This document shows, one piece after another, positions 25,784-32,325 of a stretch of 32,325 nucleotides of DNA (its first letter is position 1; every line of letters starts with the position of its first letter). The translations under genes and the position numbers were made by a program. The stretch comes from Deltaproteobacteria bacterium UBA2385 (lineage in GTDB: Bacteria > Myxococcota_A > UBA796 > UBA2385): NCBI GenBank assembly GCA_002343455.1, contig DDSR01000351.1, forward strand, positions 194 to 32,518, read 5' to 3'. Under the pieces are notes generated by a model that worked only from the letters and a program-made list of their open reading frames with translations, was not told the DNA's origin and searched no databases.

Positions 25784-27027
25784 AGCTCAACCGATCCGAG
25801 CTTGATGTGGTCGATCTGCAGGGTGGCTTGGGTCGGGCTGACCGAGGTAAGCACGCCCTTGACATCAACTCCCAACACTTCCGTGTTGAAGGCTCGGCCC
25901 GTACTGACGACGTTGGTAAAGATGCGCTTGTCATGGGTCGGGTCGCCGTAGATCTGGAAGCGAAGGAAGTGAGGGGTGGGACGCATCACCAGCTTCTGTT
26001 CGATTCCGCAGCCCATGCTGTCCAGGTCCAAGACGAAGCCCGCGTCCCCTTCCCAGTCCAGCCCACCGCTGTCGCTGCACGTCCACTCCATGTCGACGAC
26101 CACCTCTGGTGCTGCTTCGGAGTCGATGTTTTCGAGTACGAACCCCGGATGACCGGTGATGACGCCGCTACTGAAGCCATGGGTCCCCGTCAGCGCGGTG
26201 GAGATGCTGGACTTGTTGAGCAGGACATCGGCTCCACTGAAGCGGATGGGCTGGTCAACATGGACGACACGTACATCCATGTCGTCATCATCTACGACAT
26301 CGATGTCGGTGATCCATGCACGGGAGGTCATGGTGCCCGTTCCGCTCTCCAGCACAGCGTAGTACACTCCATGCTCGTCTCCATCGGCGTCACGATCACC
26401 TCGATAGCCGGGTACCAACACGAATCGGCCGCTACCCGCGGCGCAAGTGGTGTCGTCCTTGAGCCGGGAGGACTCGATGGTAGAGACGTCGAATGCCAGC
26501 ACGGTGTTCTGAGGGTCGGAGCAACTCCCGTTGTCTTCAATCTCGATCATGACCTTCCACTCTCCCTCGCAAGACTCAGTTTCGCTATCATAGGTGCCGT
26601 CCGAGTTTACGTCGTAGCCGCAAGCGACATTGCCGAAATCTGTGTGCAGCCCGCTGCCTTGCGTCCTCCAGGGCGACTCGTCGCTGATCCCCTCTTCGTT
26701 CGTATATCCGCTCAAACCTCCGCTCTTCTTGAGGGCTGCCGATACAACAGTGGTGCCGCCCGTGGTGGTGCCCTCATCCTTCCATGCCTCGAGCCTCTGG
26801 TTGGCAACAACCGCCAGGGCCTCGTTGCTTCGGCACCAGTGGCCGGTTGTCAGAAAGGATGGATCACCACCTACGGTGGTGTAGGTGGTGAATGCCGACG
26901 GGTTGATACCCGTAATTCTGTTTTCCTCCGTGTCCTTGCCGGTGCATGCCAGCCAGACCACTGGCAAGCCAAGGGCTACAAGGAGGGTGAGGGAGGTGAG
27001 AACGGGACGGGGGGGGGCGAGGTTCAT
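25747..27027 (-). CDS. Acidic lipoprotein with DxDxDG-type motifs
   Basis: Protein of 426 residues, ATG 27027, with GGAG seven bases upstream. The N-terminal signal ends at C28 in a lipobox-like WLAC (tryptophan at -3 is atypical). The mature part is rich in Asp, Ser, Thr and beta-strand-forming residues. It contains two calcium-loop-like motifs, DVNSDG at 139-144 and DRDADG at 211-216, as seen in dockerin or thrombospondin-3-like loops. No catalytic motif is seen. A longer reading to 27093 would put 22 unlikely residues in front of the signal. It shares low G+C with the two genes downstream. Function unknown; a calcium-binding surface protein is a fair guess. Confidence 0.7.
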   Translation of the reverse strand: MNLAPPRPVLTSLTLLVALGLPVVWLACTGKDTEENRITGINPSAFTTYTTVGGDPSFLTTGHWCRSNEALAVVANQRLEAWKDEGTTTGGTTVVSAALKKSGGLSGYTNEEGISDESPWRTQGSGLHTDFGNVACGYDVNSDGTYDSETESCEGEWKVMIEIEDNGSCSDPQNTVLAFDVSTIESSRLKDDTTCAAGSGRFVLVPGYRGDRDADGDEHGVYYAVLESGTGTMTSRAWITDIDVVDDDDMDVRVVHVDQPIRFSGADVLLNKSSISTALTGTHGFSSGVITGHPGFVLENIDSEAAPEVVVDMEWTCSDSGGLDWEGDAGFVLDLDSMGCGIEQKLVMRPTPHFLRFQIYGDPTHDKRIFTNVVSTGRAFNTEVLGVDVKGVLTSVSPTQATLQIDHIKLGSVELCTADTYTLPAL

Positions 27028-27048
27028 TTCTATACTCCAGCCGTATGA

Positions 27049-27077
27049 GTTAGCCCAGCGGATGCCTGAGTGGTCAA
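27049..27077 (-). promoter_or_regulatory. Candidate promoter of the acidic-lipoprotein operon
   Basis: On the minus strand TTGACC (27072-27077), a 17-bp spacer and GCTAAC (27049-27054). The -35 box is good and the -10 box weak. The predicted start is about 15 bases before the ATG, leaving room for the GGAG site. Confidence 0.4.
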
Positions 27078-27541
27078 CAGCTGGACGGGGCATAGGCTAC
27101 ACAAGTCGACAGCTCAAGGAAGGCCCCGTATCGTTGAAGGGTGTGGGTCGGAGCCGTCGCGATGGTCAGGAATGGCGTGATGGTCGGTATCATCGGCGAT
27201 TGTGAACTCTTTCGTCGAGGTCAAGGTCGGGGACGGGCACGAGCGCATCGGCGCGCGGGGTGACCGCCCTGGGGCGCGCGGGTTCGATCCGAAGCGATGG
27301 GGGACAGGCGCGGGCGCGAGCTTCCCGCACGACCAAGCGGCAACGCCGGCGGGCGGGTGGGGGCGCCCTCGGACCGTGGGCAGCTCGGCACGTGGGGTCC
27401 GAACTCAGGCGGCCAGAAGAGGCCTTGCCTTCGCGAAGATGGCGGCACGATGCCACTATTGCTGCAATTGACTGGCCCAGCAGTCCTCCCACCACCCATT
27501 CGCCTTTGGCATCCAGAGGGCTGGATGGTGATCGCCCCAGC
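27078..27541. other. Gene-free spacer
   Basis: With the promoter above this forms a 514-bp gap between gene ends. Short open frames occur on both strands, but none has a ribosome site, recognisable protein or coding-like composition. A GGTTCGATCC stretch at 27281-27290 resembles a tRNA T-loop, but no flanking stem forms. G+C rises through the gap from the low-G+C island to the genome level. The only structured element I see is the hairpin at 27510-27527. Confidence 0.6.
27510..27527 (-). terminator. Hairpin after the penicillin-binding protein gene
   Basis: Perfect 7-bp stem CATCCAG / CTGGATG with a four-base loop, starting 14 bp past the stop of the minus-strand operon. No T tract follows. 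Confidence 0.45.
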
Positions 27542-29833
27542 CTAAAGCCTCTCCAGCGGCCCGACCTCCGGCAGCGTCGGTGCCTCGCGGCCAGGAGAAC
27601 TCCGCGAGCCGATACGGCCGTTCGCTTCGGGGAGGGCGTCGTCCGGCAACGGGAACACCAGGTGGGGGCCCACGGGGAGCTGGTCGGCGATGGCGGTGAA
27701 GACAGGCAGGGCGGCGCGGCCGCCGGTCTCCGACGGGCCCAGGGGGAGCATGCCGTCGGTGCCGATCCAGACGGCGATGCTGTGGGTGGGGGTGGCGCCG
27801 ACGAACCAGGCGTCGGTGAAGGAGCTGGCGGTGCCGGTCTTGCCGATGCGGGGCTGATCGGGGCGGCGGGCTCGGCGGGCGGTACCCTCCTGGACGACGG
27901 CGCCCAGCATCTGTACGAGGGTGTAGGCGAGGCCGCCGGGCAGGACCCGTGTTCCGGGGCCCCCCGGAAGACGGGCGACCTCGCGGCCGTCGATCACGAC
28001 GGGGCCGCCGGCCCGACCTTCGGTGAGGCCTTCCGTGTTCTGCACCTCCAGCAGCATATGGGCCTCGGTGCTCACGCCCATCCGGGCGATGGTCGCCATG
28101 CCGACGGCCTGGTCCATCGGGGTCACCTCGCTGCTGCCCAGCGAGATGGTCAGGTCGGTGCGCAGCGGCGTGCGGACCCCCATGGCGCGGGCGATCTCGG
28201 CGACCGCCTCGGGCCCCGTCTCCATCGTCAGCCGCACGGCCACCGTGTTGAGGCTGCGGGCCATCGCGGTCTTCAAGCTTACCGAGCCGGCATAGCCCCC
28301 GTCGTAGTTCTTGGGCGACCAGGTCTTCCCGCCGCCGGCCGGCAGGGCGATCGGCCCGTCCACCACGATGTCGTCGATGCGCCGACCGTGGAGCAGGGCG
28401 GCGGCGTAGACATAGGGCTTGAAGCTGCTGCCGGGCTGGCGCCGGGCCTGGGTGGCGCGATTGAAGCCCTCCAGGGCCATCTCCCGGCCCCCCGTCATGG
28501 CGACGATGCGGCCGGTGGCGTTCTCGATGATCACCGCGACCCCTTGAACCCAAGGGGAACGGTCCAGCTCCAGCTTGCCGTCGTCTTGCAGGCAGGCGCT
28601 CCAGACTTGTCCTCGGGGCCGCAAGGCCGAGAGGCTCTTGGAAGCCACCTCGGGATCACGACTCCGCACCGGCCGCTGCCAGTCGGCAGACACCAGCTCC
28701 AGCTCCAGCCCTCCAGCCCGCACCGGCTCCCGGGGCGAGGAACCCAGCACCACGGGGAAACAGTTGCCGGGCGAGGGCAGCACCGAGCGCCCGCTCATCG
28801 GGTCCCGGGACAGGCCCTCCCCTCGCTCCAAGAAGGCGACGACGCCCGCCTCGTCCAATGTGCGAAGGGGGCCGTCCATGCCCTGGCGCTCCTCGACCGC
28901 GGCGGCGGCCGTCTCGATGGCCTCCTCGGCGACAGCCTGCAGCCTGGCGTCGTAGGCGGTCCAGACCATCAATCCGTGTCGTACGGGGAGCTCGTCGCCG
29001 AACAGGCGGCGCACCTCTCGTCGCACCGCCGTGATGTAGGCGGTGCCCACCTCGCTGCGGGCGGCGCGTTGGCGGGTCGTCTCCAGGGGTGCGCTGCGCA
29101 GCTGCTCGGCCTGCTCGTCCGTGACAAAGCCCTCTTCGACCATGGCGCCGAGGACGAGGTCCCGACGGACCCGCGCCGTCTCGGGATTTCGCCGGGGCGC
29201 GTACCGACTGGGTGCGGGGATGAGGCCCGCCAGCAGGGCGGCCTGGCCGGGGTCCAGCTCGGCGCTGGAGAGGCCGAAGTAGTCCTGCGCGGCAGCCTCC
29301 AGGCCGTAGTTTCCGGCTCCCAGGTAGACCATGTTGACGTACAGTTCGAGAATCTGCTCCTTGCTGAGCTGCGTCTCCAGCCTCCAGGCCAGCAGGGCCT
29401 CCAGCGCCTTGCGGCGGTAGCTGCGCTCCGACCCGACGACGAGGTTCTTGACCACCTGCTGGGTCAGGGTGGAGCCCCCCTCCTCGATGCGCCCGGCGGC
29501 GATGTTGACGACCATCGCGCGGGCGATGCCCAGCAAGTCGACCCCGGGGTGGTCGAAGAAGCGCCGATCCTCGGCCGCCAGCACCGCCTGCCAGGCCACC
29601 GGGGCCATCTCGTCCAGCGGCACCCAGAAGCGACGCTCGACGTAGAACTCGTCGATCTGCGTGCCGTCCTCGGCCACCACCTGGCAGGTGGTCAGCGGAC
29701 GGAAGGTGCGCAGCCCCTCGATGCGCCGATCGAGCTCGGGCACGACCTGGTTCTGGAAGGCCAGCCAGCCGGTGCCGACCCCGGCCAGCAGGATGAGGAT
29801 CCAGAGCAGCAGTCTCAGGACGGCCTTCTTCAC
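27542..29833 (-). CDS. Class A penicillin-binding protein (PBP1A-like)
   Basis: Bifunctional peptidoglycan synthase of 763 residues: a membrane anchor (about 4-25), a glycosyltransferase family 51 domain and a transpeptidase domain. GT51 motifs: E88 in AAEDRRFF, GGSTLTQQ at 119-126 and the LSKEQILELYVN segment at 157-167. Transpeptidase motifs: S469xxK472 in PGSSFKP, S527-L-N529 and K665-T-G667. Together they polymerise lipid II and cross-link stem peptides in the periplasm. GTG 29833 overlaps the previous stop as GTGA (29830-29833), so translation is probably coupled; a longer frame would run antisense-free into the previous gene but lacks a signal. About 100 residues between the two domains contain a less usual insert (about 335-425). 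Confidence 0.95.
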   Translation of the reverse strand: MKKAVLRLLLWILILLAGVGTGWLAFQNQVVPELDRRIEGLRTFRPLTTCQVVAEDGTQIDEFYVERRFWVPLDEMAPVAWQAVLAAEDRRFFDHPGVDLLGIARAMVVNIAAGRIEEGGSTLTQQVVKNLVVGSERSYRRKALEALLAWRLETQLSKEQILELYVNMVYLGAGNYGLEAAAQDYFGLSSAELDPGQAALLAGLIPAPSRYAPRRNPETARVRRDLVLGAMVEEGFVTDEQAEQLRSAPLETTRQRAARSEVGTAYITAVRREVRRLFGDELPVRHGLMVWTAYDARLQAVAEEAIETAAAAVEERQGMDGPLRTLDEAGVVAFLERGEGLSRDPMSGRSVLPSPGNCFPVVLGSSPREPVRAGGLELELVSADWQRPVRSRDPEVASKSLSALRPRGQVWSACLQDDGKLELDRSPWVQGVAVIIENATGRIVAMTGGREMALEGFNRATQARRQPGSSFKPYVYAAALLHGRRIDDIVVDGPIALPAGGGKTWSPKNYDGGYAGSVSLKTAMARSLNTVAVRLTMETGPEAVAEIARAMGVRTPLRTDLTISLGSSEVTPMDQAVGMATIARMGVSTEAHMLLEVQNTEGLTEGRAGGPVVIDGREVARLPGGPGTRVLPGGLAYTLVQMLGAVVQEGTARRARRPDQPRIGKTGTASSFTDAWFVGATPTHSIAVWIGTDGMLPLGPSETGGRAALPVFTAIADQLPVGPHLVFPLPDDALPEANGRIGSRSSPGREAPTLPEVGPLERL

Positions 29834-30552
29834 GGGGACACCGGGTCGGGTGGGGGACCGAAGACGGCGCCGGGCAGCGCCGCCACCGGCACACAGTCGC
29901 ACTCGGCAGCCGACCAGCAGGCCGCCGGGCTGCCCAGCACGACCGCCGCGTCCTCTCCGACGGCAACGGGGGCGTCTCCCCCCAGGGGGTCCGGGCAGAG
30001 CAGGCCGCCGGCCATCAGCAGGACGGCCACGCCCTGGCGCTGCTCCTCGGCCGAGGCCGGGCTGCGGTTGAGCAGCCCCGAACCCGGCTCCAGGGTGGTC
30101 GGACAGCGCTCCCGGTAGGGCAGGATTCGTTCCCTCTGTGCGCGGGCGGCCATCAGCCAGGCGATGGACTGCTCTTCCACCCGCTGCTGGGCCCGGGCCA
30201 GGGCCTTGGCGTCCGCCTCGCGAAGCAGCGGCTGGGCCGCGGGCGAGGCGGCCATCTGTTCGGCACGACCGAGCTCGGACCGCGCTGACTGCACCCGGGC
30301 CCACCAGGCGTCCGTGAGCAGCTCCGCCCGCAGCGCGTGCTGATCGCGGGTCGGCTCGCAGCTCACCCGTGGGCCCAGCTCGACCAGCACGGCGTTCTGG
30401 ATGCGGGCGGTCGCTGTGCCGAGGGCGAGGCCCTGGTCCAGGAGCTGGTCGATCCGCGCGAGGGAGGTCCGCAGGGTGGCCGGGGTCGGCGCCAGCAGGC
30501 GGTCGACCGGATCCTGGGCCGAGGCGCTCAGGCTGAGCAGGAGGAGGAGCAT
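29830..30552 (-). CDS. Small exported protein of unknown function
   Basis: Protein of 240 residues with a clear Sec signal, MLLLLLSLSASAQD, cleaved after ASA. The middle (about 80-160) is a long amphipathic helix rich in Ala, Arg, Glu and Gln (possible coiled coil). The C-terminus is Pro/Cys-rich, with a CWSAAECDC cluster. I recognise no family. Start ATG 30552 was preferred over GTG 30558 because GGAG ends five bases before the ATG, while it would overlap the GTG. The 5' end abuts the stop of the lipoprotein gene, and the 3' end overlaps the PBP start, so it probably works with the cell-wall enzyme (inference from context). Confidence 0.7.
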   Translation of the reverse strand: MLLLLLSLSASAQDPVDRLLAPTPATLRTSLARIDQLLDQGLALGTATARIQNAVLVELGPRVSCEPTRDQHALRAELLTDAWWARVQSARSELGRAEQMAASPAAQPLLREADAKALARAQQRVEEQSIAWLMAARAQRERILPYRERCPTTLEPGSGLLNRSPASAEEQRQGVAVLLMAGGLLCPDPLGGDAPVAVGEDAAVVLGSPAACWSAAECDCVPVAALPGAVFGPPPDPVSP

Positions 30553-30554
30553 GC

Positions 30555-32120
30555 TCACTCCGCTACCGGCGAGGGCGCCAGGGCGAGCCGATGCAGCGGG
30601 TCGACCTGGCCCAGGCGCAGGGCCAGCGCCAGGGCCTCCTCTTCACGGCCCTGGGCTCGCCAGGCCTGCACGCCGAGGGCCAGGGCGTCCGCCTCCCAGG
30701 GGCGCAGCTCCAGCTCGGCCTGGGCGATCTGCGCGGCCTCCTCGGTCCGGCCTGCCCGGAACAGCAGCCAGCCGCGGGCGAGGCGGGCGCCCGGATCCCC
30801 GCTGGCGGCGAGGTGGTTCGCTGCCGCGGCCGGATCGTTGAGGTCCCGCAGAGCCCGCATGGCCGCGGCGATCTCCACCCGACCGAGCTCGTCGGCCAGG
30901 GTGGCGGCGCGCTCGTGCTGCCCCAGGGCCAGGGCCAGGGCCATCTCCTGCGCGCGGGTGGCCTCTCCGGGAGCACGCGCCTGCAGCTCGGGCATCAGCT
31001 CCAGGGCGCCGGCCAGGTCGCCGGCCGCCACCCGCTGGTCCACGCGGCGCTGCACGGGCTCGGGGTCCTGATCGGCGGCGATCGCCCACTCCTGCAGCAG
31101 TCGGTCCAGCTGGGGCCCGTCGAGGCTGTTCGTGGCCTCCGCGATTCGCACCTCCAGCGAGAGGCGCTCGGGATCGGCGGCCGGAACATTGCGCAGCCGA
31201 AAGGCGACCCGGCGAGAGGTCTCTGGTGCGTCGGCCAGCAGCGCCGCCTCGGCCAGAGCCAGCGGGAAGCGCAGATCGTCTGGAGCCACCCCTTGAAGGG
31301 ACTCCAGCCCGGGCAAGGCCAGGGCGGGGTCGCCGGCCATCAGCGCCAGCGAGGCGGCGTCGGCGACCAGCAGGGGATCGCCCGGGTCCAGGGCGCTGGC
31401 CCGCTCGGCGTGTTGGCGACGGGTGCCCTCGGGGCCGGAGAGGGGGCTGCGTGCGCGCAGGTACCAGCCGGTCGCCATGGTCGGGTCCAGGAAGACCGAC
31501 CGGGCGAGCGGGTCGCGGCGGGGGTCGTCGCGCTCCTCGGGGTCGGGGGCGGCCCGCAGCCCGTAGACGGTGGCCGCCGCGCGCCCGAGGATCAGCAGGG
31601 CGTAGGGGTCCCGGCTCTCGGGCGCGGCCCAGGTCTCGGTGCTGCCCAGGAAGCGCCGACCCAGCCGTGCGCCCACCCAGGCCACCGTGGCGGTGGTGGC
31701 CGCTCCGGGCCAGCCCCACTCGGCCGGCACGGAGTTGTCCAGGCAGCGCTCCAGCGGATCGCAGAGCTGGCTGTTCAGGCGGATCTCCTCGCCCTCGCCC
31801 TCCACCCGCACCGCCAGCCGCCAGCGCTCTTCGGGCGCGACCGCCCAGGCCAGCGCGGGTCGGGCCGGCAGCCCCTCGACCCGGGCTGCTACCCCCTCCA
31901 GATCTCCCAGGCGGCGCTCCAGCAGTGCCATCGCCAGCCCGGCGGTCTCCTCGGGTCGGGCGACACCTTCGGCGATATGGACCGGCTCCAGCCGTAGCTC
32001 CAGCACACCCACCCAGGCGGGAGAGGGTGGGGCGACCGCCTCCGGCGCCGGCTCCTCGCCCAGGCAGCCGGCGCCGACGACCGGGAGGCCGACAACCGGG
32101 AGGAGGAGCGCCAGCCTCAC
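30555..32120 (-). CDS. Alpha-helical repeat (TPR-like) lipoprotein
   Basis: Protein of 521 residues. The N-terminal signal ends in VGAGC at C19 (lipobox-like). From about residue 200 on it consists of helix-turn-helix units rich in Ala, Leu, Arg and Glu (for example GRTEEAAQIAQAELELRPWEADAL), typical of TPR-type scaffolds that bind proteins; individual repeats are degenerate. The first 180 residues are beta-rich without recognised domain. Start GTG 32120 lies four bases past the stop of the dehydrogenase gene. The frame is open further upstream but only as a shadow of that gene. It may assist outer-membrane or cell-wall assembly given the downstream PBP, but that is context only. Confidence 0.75.
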   Translation of the reverse strand: MRLALLLPVVGLPVVGAGCLGEEPAPEAVAPPSPAWVGVLELRLEPVHIAEGVARPEETAGLAMALLERRLGDLEGVAARVEGLPARPALAWAVAPEERWRLAVRVEGEGEEIRLNSQLCDPLERCLDNSVPAEWGWPGAATTATVAWVGARLGRRFLGSTETWAAPESRDPYALLILGRAAATVYGLRAAPDPEERDDPRRDPLARSVFLDPTMATGWYLRARSPLSGPEGTRRQHAERASALDPGDPLLVADAASLALMAGDPALALPGLESLQGVAPDDLRFPLALAEAALLADAPETSRRVAFRLRNVPAADPERLSLEVRIAEATNSLDGPQLDRLLQEWAIAADQDPEPVQRRVDQRVAAGDLAGALELMPELQARAPGEATRAQEMALALALGQHERAATLADELGRVEIAAAMRALRDLNDPAAAANHLAASGDPGARLARGWLLFRAGRTEEAAQIAQAELELRPWEADALALGVQAWRAQGREEEALALALRLGQVDPLHRLALAPSPVAE

Positions 32121-32124
32121 AGCG

Positions 32125-32325
32125 CTAGCCGAGCCGGTCCAGGACGGCCTGGCCCGCCTCGGAGGTGCTGAGGCGACCGCCGAGCTCGCGCGTGACGAGG
32201 TCGGCCTCCAGGCAGGAGCGCACCGCCCGGCGGATTCGCTCCTCCTGCTCGGGGCGGCCAAGGAAGGTCAGCAGCATGCCGGCGGTCAGGATGGCGGCCA
32301 GGGGGTTGGCGATGCCCTGGCCGGC
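32125..32325 (-). CDS. Isopropylmalate/isocitrate dehydrogenase family, C-terminal fragment
   Basis: The last 66 residues of a decarboxylating dehydrogenase, continuing past the right edge. The segment begins AGQGIANPLAAILTAG, which matches the conserved GxGIANPxAxILSA region of LeuB-type 3-isopropylmalate dehydrogenases, and ends with ELGGRLSTSEAG, equivalent to the DLGG-x-ST-x-E tail. LeuB (leucine biosynthesis) is the most likely member, but isocitrate or tartrate dehydrogenases share these motifs and the substrate-binding residues are outside. The frame is open exactly to the window edge. It stops at TAG, four bases before the lipoprotein gene, so an unrelated housekeeping enzyme leads the cell-wall gene run. 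Confidence 0.85.
   Translation of the reverse strand, partial: AGQGIANPLAAILTAGMLLTFLGRPEQEERIRRAVRSCLEADLVTRELGGRLSTSEAGQAVLDRLG

Noticed and set aside
27270..27300. GGTTCGATCC stretch resembling a tRNA T-arm
   Set aside because: The bases flanking the loop (GCGGG and CGAAG) do not pair, and no acceptor, D or anticodon stem can be drawn upstream.
27190..27499. Short open frames (about 90-100 codons) on both strands in the gene-free gap
   Set aside because: No ribosome site, arginine- and proline-rich low-complexity products, and several overlapping frames are equally open.
27260..30118. Open frame of about 950 codons antisense to the PBP gene
   Set aside because: Same effect. It has no recognisable domain and lies opposite a complete class A PBP.

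Overview
The window is a very GC-rich stretch (roughly 70% G+C by eye), dense with genes on both strands. It has twin-arginine and lipoprotein signals, a Hanks-type Ser/Thr kinase, several lineage-specific lipoproteins with acidic DxDxDG-type motifs and a giant NRPS/PKS gene. That combination suggests a myxobacterium-like member of the Myxococcota (old Deltaproteobacteria). This is inference from gene style; no rRNA or other phylogenetic marker is present.

Left part (1-5059): the 3' end of a catalase-peroxidase gene (katG); a Tat-exported dienelactone-hydrolase-like protein on the minus strand; then, divergent from it, a plus-strand run of two tandem patatin-like proteins and a long nitroreductase-fold protein. 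The last two are joined by a GTGA overlap.

Centre (5046-16949, minus): one 11.9-kb gene encodes a 3967-residue hybrid megasynthase. Its domain order, read by eye, is A-T / C-AL-KR-T / KS-AT-psiKR-[KR half]-MT-[KR half]-T-TE. It looks like a complete one-protein assembly line: an amino-acid loading module, a depsipeptide-like acid-activating and ketoreducing module, one malonate extension with C-methylation, and thioesterase release. The methyltransferase appears to sit inside a decayed second ketoreductase. The gene starts with TTG, has no Shine-Dalgarno sequence, and has a possible promoter that would make the transcript nearly leaderless. Divergent from it, 121 bp away, is a Ser/Thr kinase with six C-terminal membrane segments and its own sigma70-like promoter.

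Right of the kinase, on the minus strand, is a tightly packed thiolase / lipoprotein / alpha-beta-hydrolase lipoprotein operon (19100-23145). A divergent PDZ-domain protein (23226-24254) follows, ending at a 9-bp hairpin.

From about 24.3 to 27.2 kb the composition falls to clearly lower G+C. This island encodes an acidic lipoprotein, an HExxH metalloprotease-like lipoprotein, and a 5'-truncated second copy of that HExxH protein. It looks acquired or fast-evolving. A 514-bp gene-free spacer follows.

The right end (27542-32325, minus) is a tightly coupled operon: the 3' end of an isopropylmalate-dehydrogenase-family gene, a repeat-rich lipoprotein, a small exported protein and a class A penicillin-binding protein.

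A DNA-level pattern crosses gene boundaries. CTAG is rare throughout, yet ten of the 16 copies I found sit in five copies of a 13-mer, CTAGCGNNNCTAG in gene sense. All five have the same reading phase, and all lie in the megasynthase or the adjacent nitroreductase gene.
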